This document shows, piece after piece, positions 8,107-15,944 of a DNA stretch of 26,892 bases (its first letter is position 1; each line of letters begins with the position of its first letter). A program made the translations under genes and the position numbers. The DNA is from a virus. The notes beneath the pieces are model-generated. The model was not told where the DNA came from, searched no databases, and saw nothing but the letters and a program-made list of their open reading frames with translations. The stretch is from positions 1-26,892 of the IMG/VR virus record IMGVR_UViG_3300033571_010132; one strand, 5' to 3'.

Positions 8107-11100
8107 ATGGCTTTGAAAAATTTTCGCAAGTCCAGCGTTGTAGTTAACGGTGAAACTAACTCAACAGGTGCAGTTTCGCGAGCTGCAGGATATGTCAATT
8201 GGATAGCTGACAATTTAAGAAAAAATTTCCAAGCTACCGGCACAATTACCAAATCACTTGCAAAAACCAGTATTCAACTCAGTTATCCTCTTGGCGGGTA
8301 TTCAACTAAACGCTATCTAACTGTGATTGGTGAACAAAGCTCTCCAGCAGCAACCAGTAACGGTATACTGATTCCCGAAGATGATTATGAAATATTTTTG
8401 CATAAAAGTCAACCCGTTGCACAAATTGTCTACAGTGCCGTAGTAGTTAAAAAAACCAATTTGGGCTACAGTGTATCTGGATACAATACTGCTCGCCCGT
8501 ATTTTACTATAATTCCCTCAGTTATTTCAAATAACAGCTATTCAATTTCAGTGGACGGTGTTGGGGCTGTAGTTTACAACGACTATGAATCTTACACTGT
8601 AGATCTTGCTTACAATACTGAGTTTACTACTATTCAACAGGTTGTAGATTTTTTAATAAGCTATCAACGCTATTTGACCTCAACGGGCGTACTTTTTGTT
8701 GATACTTCGCCAACGCTCAAAGAAATGTTGAATTTCACATTAAGTGCCAAGGAGTTTTTAACTTGGCATCTACAAGGGTGGAAAGAAAACAACCTCATTG
8801 TGTTAAGTCCTGTAGCCGACACATTAAAAGTTAATTTATCTAATGGCACTACAGACCGTATACAGCATAACAAACTATATAGTCGAGTGTTGGATCAGAA
8901 CTTTAATATAGTTGAAAATAAAGATATTGATGTAAATCGTTTTGATAACTTTACTTCGATATTTTGTAAACGAGTAACAACTATTGGCTTGGTAGTTTTA
9001 GACGTAGTTGAGTATGAACACCAAATTATTTTTAACAATGTAACTCAATTCAACGATATTATATATCAGCCTGAGCTAGGTAATAGACAGTCAAGATTAA
9101 AAATTTCAGGGATAAAAACTGACAATTGGTTGGGCACTTTAGACGTTCCCGGGTTTATTATTAATATTGCTGATGTTAATAATTGGTCAGCTGACCAAGT
9201 ATATTCTGTTGGTGACATTGTCAAATACAAAGTTTTTTATTATGTAGCTTTAGAAAACAATACTGGATTAACTTTTAATTCTAGTGTTTGGCAACAAATA
9301 GATTATAATCAAATCAATCAAACTCTACTACCAAATCTTTCTACATTGGCCACAATGAGTCGAGATTATTATGATGCCAATAGTTTAAATTTAAACGAAT
9401 CTATTGACAGCCATGCTCGTGGATTGATCGGCTTTAGATCTCGGCCGTATTTTAATGAGTTGGGAATTGATTCAGTAAGCCAAACTAAATTTTACCAAGG
9501 TTTTATACGAAACAAAGGTACAGTGCCATCTTTGTCGGTTTTAAAGCACGTTAATTTTGGAAAACTAACAAATACTGTTGACATTTACGAAGATTGGGCA
9601 TTTAGAGTTGGTGAATACGGTGGCACTGACGTTAATCAGTTTATTGAAATTGCTCTTGAGGAAGCAGTCTTTTCAGCCAATCCCGGGATTGGAGAATTTG
9701 TTGACACTCCCAATAATAGTACTACTCAGCAAATCACTGTTTCCAGTTTGTATAAAAAGCCCTTTAATTTTACTGCGCTTGACATTGCAGAAGACTATCT
9801 AGAGTATCGTGAAGACTCAATTCGCAGTGCTGGATATGTTGATCCTGATGATGTTAATGCTAGTATTTTTGACATACAAGATCTATCATCCAACAACTTG
9901 TTGTCTGAAGTATACCCCGGCTATGTGTTTTGGTGTGCCTTGGATTATACCAGGACCTGGAATGTTTTCAGGGTGTCTGACACTGGGTTAACTTTTAAAG
10001 AAGTTAGCAACATGCTGGACCAACTGCTAATGATTGAGTTTAAAGACATACATCAGTTAGTGCCTGGCGATATTGTAGCTGTTAAAAATTTCAGTACGCT
10101 TATTGATGGCTTTTATCAAGTTGACTCAACGCCTACAATAGATTCTATTATAGTTGTTAGTAATAAAAATTTACAAGGGTTTACGTCTACTACTGGCACT
10201 GGTGTATTTTACAAAATGGTACCCTTGCGCTATTCTAACATTGAGGATAGTGTCAAGTTCACCCCGCAAAACAATTGGCGTGAAAACGAAAAAATTTGGA
10301 TCGACAATTACAGTGATTCTAAAAAATGGGCAGTTTTAGAAAAACACTCGCCTTGGAACTTTGAAGAAAACAAGTCATTGTATTCAACAGAGGCATTGTT
10401 AACTGGTTTTGGTGGCTCGCTAGCAACAGAAAGTACTGGTACTTATGTAATATCAGGTACCAATAGTAAAAAAGTATTTGTTTATAAGCGAAATAGCAAC
10501 ACTGGCAATTATGCTGTTCATCAAACTTTAACAAATGCCTACACTGGTAATATCAGCTTTGGGGCAAATGTTGACTATGTTAATTCTATACTAGCTGTTG
10601 GAGATCTAGGATTTGCTAGTTCTGGGGCAGTTATACTGTACCAAAAAAACAGCACAACAGATCAATTTGAACCCGGACAGTTTATTGCCCCAGTGCTGGG
10701 AAATACTTCAAAATTTGGATTTTCTTTTGTTCTAAGCACAAACTACTTAATAGTGGGTGCACCTGGTATTAATACCATTTACATCTATAAAAGAGAAAGT
10801 CAAACTGCGTACTCTTTGGCTGTGCCAACTCCTGGTTCTACAATAAGTATGCAGATTGTTCCTACAGCAGCAAATTCTATTATACTAATAACTGCTGCTG
10901 GCACTATTATTTCTCCAAGAACATATACTGTATCAGGATCAACTATTACATTTAGTGTAGTACCCACTACTGCTTACACCATATATCAACGCAGCTATTA
11001 TTTTAGAGAAGCTCAAATTATCAATGATAAAAGTGTTAGTGGACTTACCGATTTCTTTGGCTACAGTCTCGATATAAATGCCACAGAAGACAAAATTTAT

Positions 11101-14100
11101 GTTGGCGCTCCCTACGCAGATGTTAGAAACGAAACAACGCAAAAGGATACTGTCAATGCGGGGCGAGTAGTTGCTTATCATTTGTACAGCGGGTATTTTC
11201 AGTTTATGCAGAGAATTGAGCCTACAATACCTGAAGTCAACGGGGAATTTGGTTCTGCAGTTAAAGCCAGCAGCGACGGCTGTTCGGTATTTGTAGGAGC
11301 ACCAGGTGTTAGTTTTGTTGACACATATAGATCTGGTCAGTTGTACAGATTTGTTAACTTAGGGCGAACTGTGGGTACTGTGTCTACAGTGCCAATAACT
11401 GGAAATTTAATTGCAGCTGGCACTATTGTTATTAATGGTGTTGAAGTTTTAGTTAGTGGCAGTATTGAAAATGTTAAATCCCAAATCGACGCTGCTAGTA
11501 TACCCTATATCAGTACTTCCGTTTCCAACTCAATTTTAACTATTAGTTCAAGTTCGTTAATTGAGTTTGATAAATTAAACATTTTACCGGGACTTTCTGT
11601 TAGGCCAAAACTTGATGACCCGTTCGTTGAATTGGGACTAGCTGTTTTCACCGAACAGCAAGTCATTCCAAATCCAATTAATAGAAACCTCAGTAGATTT
11701 GGAGAAGAACTAGATTTAAGCAACAACAATATGCAGTTGTTTGTTTCTTCTCCACACGCTACAACTATATTAGATACAATTTTTGATGACGAAACTTGTT
11801 ATTTTGATTCAGCTGCAACTATATTCCGTGATCAAGAAATTGACAGTGGTAGTGTTTGTGTATTTGAATTTATTAAGCCACTTGTACCTACATTGACTAA
11901 TTCAGGTAGTTATATTTTTGGTCAACAGTTGGAATCGGCTGCTGTTAGTCCTGGAGATTTATTTGGTTCGTCTCTAGCTGTTGCTAACGAAACAGTGTTT
12001 GTAGGTGCACCTGGTGACGATATACTTCACGGCACTGACAATCGCGGCCGTATCCAATTGTTTAGCAATCCTGGCATTGACTCACTATGGAGCCCAATAA
12101 AAACTGCTGCTCCATTGATCAACGTAGACAAAATTAATCAAGTATACCTTTATAATAAAAAGACTGGTATTATATCGTCAATGCTGGACGTTGTTGATCC
12201 TATCAAAGGTAGAATTCTAGGAATCGCTAGACAAGACATAGATTTTATATCATCGCAAGATCCTGCGGCATACAATAGAAGCAGTGGCCTTGACCTATTG
12301 GGCGATGCTCGTGTAAACGACAATAATTATTGGGCTGAAAAATATGTAGGACGCTATTGGCTTGACACTAGTCAAATTAGATTTGTGGACTACGAGCAGC
12401 AAGATGTAGATTATAGAAAAAATCATTGGAATCGGTTGTTTGACGGTAGTGCAGTGCATGTATATCAATGGATCAGTTCTGACGTACTACCTAGTTTTTA
12501 CAGTAATTATTACCGTGGTGACCCTAAATATCTTGAAGACCAGTCATATGTCGTGGATTACATCATTGACAAAAACACCGGTGGATCACGAGCAAGATAT
12601 TATTTTTGGGTTAGGGATTACAATCTAATTCCTGACAACAAAGGGCTAAGTACCACGGCTATTGAAGAACTTATAGAAAATCCCAAAGCCTCAACGATTC
12701 CTTATATTGTATTTTATTCACCTACTGCTTTTGGGTTATATAACACTGACAGTTATATCGATGGCGAAAATACTGTTTTGCATATTGATTACGATCAACA
12801 ACCAAACGACAGCGTTATACATGCAGAGTATGAGCTGGTACAAGAAAATAATAGCACCAGCAATCCTCCATCAAGAATCCTTAAAAAATTCATTGACAGT
12901 TTAGCTGGGATTGATTCTATAAACAATCCAGTACCGGATCCAGCTCTTAAAGTATCTGAACGTTACGGACTAGATATTAGACCTAGACAAACACTGTTAA
13001 TTGATCGCACAGCAGCACTTGAGGTTTTAGTTAACCAGGCTAATGCTGTGTTAGCTCATTTATTTGCTGCTGAACGCATTGTCGGGACTGACTTTTTCTA
13101 CACGCAAGGAACACAGGACGCTAGAAACTTTTGGCGTTATGCGGCATGGACCGCTGAAGGGTATGATACCACAACCAAGCCGCAATACACTGTTGCTAAA
13201 TTTGCTGATATTCAAAAAAGAAATTATGCTGTTGGTACCATAATAAAAGTAACCAACAATGGCGATCGCTATGCTATTGTAAAAACAACTGCCGATGGGT
13301 TTGATCTTCAAGCGCAAGAGCGTGGTACTATTGAGTTATTGCCTGCAATTTATCAAACTGCTACTACACAAACTGCAGTTAGAAAAGTTATAGAAAGTTT
13401 ATTCTACGATTTGTTGATTGAAGACTATGCGGTATACGCTAATAAATTATTTTTTGTTCTAGTTAAGTATGCATTGCGCGAGCAAAAATACATTGACTGG
13501 GCATTTAAAACCAGTTTCTTAACTATTAATCACGACGTAACTCAGTTTGAGCAATGGCCTAACTATCAGCCGGATAACTCTACATACTTAATTGACTATA
13601 TTAGCGAAGCTAAACCTTATCATACTAAGATACGTGAATATCGCCCCAAATATAATGGAATTACTACAGCAGGCGTAGCAGCCACTGACTTTGATCTGCC
13701 AGCATACTATGATGCCGATCTTGGAGTATTTAGATCGCCGTCGGGAGAAACTGTTGGTGATTCTAGTCTTTGGGCTAGCCAACCAGAATACCAAGAATGG
13801 TACAACAATTATAAATTGGTTTTAGCTTCTGTAAGTATCAGCATTGCTGGTACTGGATATTATACTCCACCAACTATAACTATTACTGGTGGCGGTGGCA
13901 CAGGGGCAACTGCTCGAGCAGTGGTCAGTGGAGGATCTATTGTAAGAGTGGTTGTAGTTAATCCCGGGGCTAATTATACTAGTACACCTACTGTAACTTT
14001 GGCTAGAGCAGGCATTGATCGACAATTAAATGTCCAGTTAGTTGCCGCAGCACTAACAGACAAAATTTCAGGAAAACCTGTTGACACTGTATTAAATGCA

Positions 14101-15303
14101 GCATTTGATACTGTGGTTGGCGGATTTAAACTTGGTGATTTAACCAATAGTGGCATTATAACTAAAGATGACGTTGATCTTTTAAAAACTTACATTACCA
14201 ATACTTTGACTGGACCTGAATTGACCACAGTCAACACAAAATTAACTGCTATTCAAAATTATGTAATAGCCAACAACGGAACCAACAATTTAAACGTTGA
14301 TGCTGTATTGTCCGCTAAATTAAGCAACTCGTCAACTAGAACAATGTTTACACACTTATTGTTTGATCGTATTGCTTATACTGCAACCAATACTGACGTT
14401 GGGTTTGATTTGCAGTTGTTTGACGAGGACACTTTTGACGACGTTAATCCCGAAGCTGCTTACCAAAATGCACTGGATCGAGCTAGACAATACTATACCA
14501 GTAACCCTGGATCAGCAGGCCTTGACTACGCTCAATTGTTTTCTGGTATAGAATTTCCTGGATATAATGTTCAGGGTATTGGGTACACTGTTGGTAGTGG
14601 GTTTGACTCGTATGCTTATGAATCCGAAAACCCACCAGTGGGCTACAGCGGAACAGGAGATCAAAACAATCTAGCCGATATGATTTTGCAAGGGTCCTAC
14701 AAGGATCTACTACTGGGAACTCGCGCAGAGGATATTGTGTTTGATGGCGGGAAATTTATTGATCCTGCACACAGTCATGCTCCTGAGGAAATGGTTCCGG
14801 GCATTGTATTTGACACACTGGAGATTAGAGTATTCCATAAATTTGCAGGGTCTAATAGACCAAACGTAACATTCAGAATGTTTAAAAACCTAATTGACCA
14901 GTACAGTTACTATAGAATGAGTGCAACAAATTCCACTAGACTGAGGCAGCCGTTGTTGATTGGCGACACTGAAATTTCTGTCGTGTCAGCTGCGGAACTA
15001 GACCTTCCAAGCCCGAATAGTGCTACCCCTGGTGTTATATTCATTAAGGGCGAACGTATTACTTATTTTGAAAGAGACACTGTCAATAATAAACTGCGTC
15101 GTATTCGTCGAGGTACTGCTGGCACAGGGGCCGCAGCAGTATATGCTAGTGATACAGTAGTTGTTGGATCGGGCGCTAGTCAAATATTAGCCGATGCACA
15201 CACTACAGTATGGTACGATCCCCAAATTGGACTTGAAAACTCTACAACAGACATAGCTAAATTCTTAAAAGACCAGGATCATCCACCGGTGTCTGTAACC
15301 TGA
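8107..15303 (+). CDS. Giant multidomain virion protein with FG-GAP beta-propeller and carbohydrate-binding-like modules
   Basis: This 2398-residue protein is the largest gene in the window. Visible parts in order: a conserved head (1-340); a segment with the W..Y..GD.V.Y...YY.A pattern of small carbohydrate-binding modules (about 358-399); ARGLIGFRSRPY and SQTKFYQGFI motifs (about 440-465); seven FG-GAP-like units (about 765-1310, first residues near 768, 818, 869, 983, 1048, 1198 and 1286), of which four carry VGAP; a helical part with RYGLDIRPRQ and, near 1835, EAKPYHTKI; a GYYTPP glycine-rich beta module (about 1909-1966); a dockerin-like loop (2011-2022, GDLTNSGIITKDD); and a C-terminal beta module (about 2275-2360). 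The motifs recur in large aquatic-phage structural proteins. I infer a baseplate-periphery or fibre-network protein that may bind surface glycans. No enzyme active site is apparent. Confidence 0.8.
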   Translation: MALKNFRKSSVVVNGETNSTGAVSRAAGYVNWIADNLRKNFQATGTITKSLAKTSIQLSYPLGGYSTKRYLTVIGEQSSPAATSNGILIPEDDYEIFLHKSQPVAQIVYSAVVVKKTNLGYSVSGYNTARPYFTIIPSVISNNSYSISVDGVGAVVYNDYESYTVDLAYNTEFTTIQQVVDFLISYQRYLTSTGVLFVDTSPTLKEMLNFTLSAKEFLTWHLQGWKENNLIVLSPVADTLKVNLSNGTTDRIQHNKLYSRVLDQNFNIVENKDIDVNRFDNFTSIFCKRVTTIGLVVLDVVEYEHQIIFNNVTQFNDIIYQPELGNRQSRLKISGIKTDNWLGTLDVPGFIINIADVNNWSADQVYSVGDIVKYKVFYYVALENNTGLTFNSSVWQQIDYNQINQTLLPNLSTLATMSRDYYDANSLNLNESIDSHARGLIGFRSRPYFNELGIDSVSQTKFYQGFIRNKGTVPSLSVLKHVNFGKLTNTVDIYEDWAFRVGEYGGTDVNQFIEIALEEAVFSANPGIGEFVDTPNNSTTQQITVSSLYKKPFNFTALDIAEDYLEYREDSIRSAGYVDPDDVNASIFDIQDLSSNNLLSEVYPGYVFWCALDYTRTWNVFRVSDTGLTFKEVSNMLDQLLMIEFKDIHQLVPGDIVAVKNFSTLIDGFYQVDSTPTIDSIIVVSNKNLQGFTSTTGTGVFYKMVPLRYSNIEDSVKFTPQNNWRENEKIWIDNYSDSKKWAVLEKHSPWNFEENKSLYSTEALLTGFGGSLATESTGTYVISGTNSKKVFVYKRNSNTGNYAVHQTLTNAYTGNISFGANVDYVNSILAVGDLGFASSGAVILYQKNSTTDQFEPGQFIAPVLGNTSKFGFSFVLSTNYLIVGAPGINTIYIYKRESQTAYSLAVPTPGSTISMQIVPTAANSIILITAAGTIISPRTYTVSGSTITFSVVPTTAYTIYQRSYYFREAQIINDKSVSGLTDFFGYSLDINATEDKIYVGAPYADVRNETTQKDTVNAGRVVAYHLYSGYFQFMQRIEPTIPEVNGEFGSAVKASSDGCSVFVGAPGVSFVDTYRSGQLYRFVNLGRTVGTVSTVPITGNLIAAGTIVINGVEVLVSGSIENVKSQIDAASIPYISTSVSNSILTISSSSLIEFDKLNILPGLSVRPKLDDPFVELGLAVFTEQQVIPNPINRNLSRFGEELDLSNNNMQLFVSSPHATTILDTIFDDETCYFDSAATIFRDQEIDSGSVCVFEFIKPLVPTLTNSGSYIFGQQLESAAVSPGDLFGSSLAVANETVFVGAPGDDILHGTDNRGRIQLFSNPGIDSLWSPIKTAAPLINVDKINQVYLYNKKTGIISSMLDVVDPIKGRILGIARQDIDFISSQDPAAYNRSSGLDLLGDARVNDNNYWAEKYVGRYWLDTSQIRFVDYEQQDVDYRKNHWNRLFDGSAVHVYQWISSDVLPSFYSNYYRGDPKYLEDQSYVVDYIIDKNTGGSRARYYFWVRDYNLIPDNKGLSTTAIEELIENPKASTIPYIVFYSPTAFGLYNTDSYIDGENTVLHIDYDQQPNDSVIHAEYELVQENNSTSNPPSRILKKFIDSLAGIDSINNPVPDPALKVSERYGLDIRPRQTLLIDRTAALEVLVNQANAVLAHLFAAERIVGTDFFYTQGTQDARNFWRYAAWTAEGYDTTTKPQYTVAKFADIQKRNYAVGTIIKVTNNGDRYAIVKTTADGFDLQAQERGTIELLPAIYQTATTQTAVRKVIESLFYDLLIEDYAVYANKLFFVLVKYALREQKYIDWAFKTSFLTINHDVTQFEQWPNYQPDNSTYLIDYISEAKPYHTKIREYRPKYNGITTAGVAATDFDLPAYYDADLGVFRSPSGETVGDSSLWASQPEYQEWYNNYKLVLASVSISIAGTGYYTPPTITITGGGGTGATARAVVSGGSIVRVVVVNPGANYTSTPTVTLARAGIDRQLNVQLVAAALTDKISGKPVDTVLNAAFDTVVGGFKLGDLTNSGIITKDDVDLLKTYITNTLTGPELTTVNTKLTAIQNYVIANNGTNNLNVDAVLSAKLSNSSTRTMFTHLLFDRIAYTATNTDVGFDLQLFDEDTFDDVNPEAAYQNALDRARQYYTSNPGSAGLDYAQLFSGIEFPGYNVQGIGYTVGSGFDSYAYESENPPVGYSGTGDQNNLADMILQGSYKDLLLGTRAEDIVFDGGKFIDPAHSHAPEEMVPGIVFDTLEIRVFHKFAGSNRPNVTFRMFKNLIDQYSYYRMSATNSTRLRQPLLIGDTEISVVSAAELDLPSPNSATPGVIFIKGERITYFERDTVNNKLRRIRRGTAGTGAAAVYASDTVVVGSGASQILADAHTTVWYDPQIGLENSTTDIAKFLKDQDHPPVSVT

Positions 15304-15309
15304 TAAATA
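15302..15309 (+). promoter_or_regulatory. Late-promoter-like box (GATAAATA) overlapping the stop codon of the giant gene
   Basis: GATAAATA begins inside the TGA stop (15301-15303) and ends five bases before the ATG at 15315. If it acts as a late -10 element, the transcript would begin at or just after the start codon, giving a nearly leaderless mRNA. No Shine-Dalgarno sequence is seen before this ATG. A leaderless start, or a non-promoter role for the box, are both possible. Confidence 0.4.
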
Positions 15310-15314
15310 TTCCT

Positions 15315-15944
15315 ATGAAACCCACACAAGATTCCCTATTTGATCAAAGCGGCATTTATGCTGAAGGGCATATCAAAATTTTTGACCCTGCCAGTCAGGA
15401 AGTATTCGTTGATAAACGAAATGCTATTCATTTTGAAAATTTCAGTGAAGCAATGGCACTGAGCTTGGCTCACAAAGGAACTGGATTTATACACGAATTG
15501 CATTTAGGCAATGGTGGTACTAGTGTGGATCCCACTGGGGTTATAACTTATTTGCCTCCCAATACCAATGGCTCGACTACGGACTTATACAACAAGACCT
15601 ACTACAAAGTAGTTGACGCTACTAGTGCTTATAACACTGATACTAACAAAAACTATATGACTGTAAGGCATATCCCTGGTAAAGTCTATTCCGATATTGT
15701 AGTAACTACTACTCTAGAGTATGGGGAACCTACTGATCAAGCAGTTTTTGACAATTCGGTTAATCTAGATAACATTTATGTGTTTGACGAGTTGGGATTA
15801 AAGTCCTGGGGAGGAGCTCCTGGAACCGGTAAGTTGTTGACGCATGTTATTTTTCACCCAGTTCAAAAAAGTCTTAATCGATTAATTCAAATTGATTATA
15901 CTATTAGAATACAATCATTAACTAACCTTACTAGCCAACTATGA
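15315..15944 (+). CDS. Virion structural protein upstream of the fibre cluster, function unknown
   Basis: A 209-residue protein with no enzyme motif, signal peptide or membrane segment. Its first half (GHIKIFDPASQEVFVDKRNAI, about 18-38, then FENFSEAMALSLAH and IHELHLGNGGTSVDPTG) and second half (IYVFDELGLKS, LTHVIFHPVQKSLNR, IQIDYTIRIQ) are strand-rich. They resemble small structural proteins found next to fibre genes in aquatic T4-like phages. It starts 11 bases after the giant structural gene, and its stop overlaps the next start (ATGA at 15941-15944), so it is translationally coupled to the first fibre. That placement suggests an adaptor between baseplate and fibres, but this is inference. 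Confidence 0.65.
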   Translation: MKPTQDSLFDQSGIYAEGHIKIFDPASQEVFVDKRNAIHFENFSEAMALSLAHKGTGFIHELHLGNGGTSVDPTGVITYLPPNTNGSTTDLYNKTYYKVVDATSAYNTDTNKNYMTVRHIPGKVYSDIVVTTTLEYGEPTDQAVFDNSVNLDNIYVFDELGLKSWGGAPGTGKLLTHVIFHPVQKSLNRLIQIDYTIRIQSLTNLTSQL

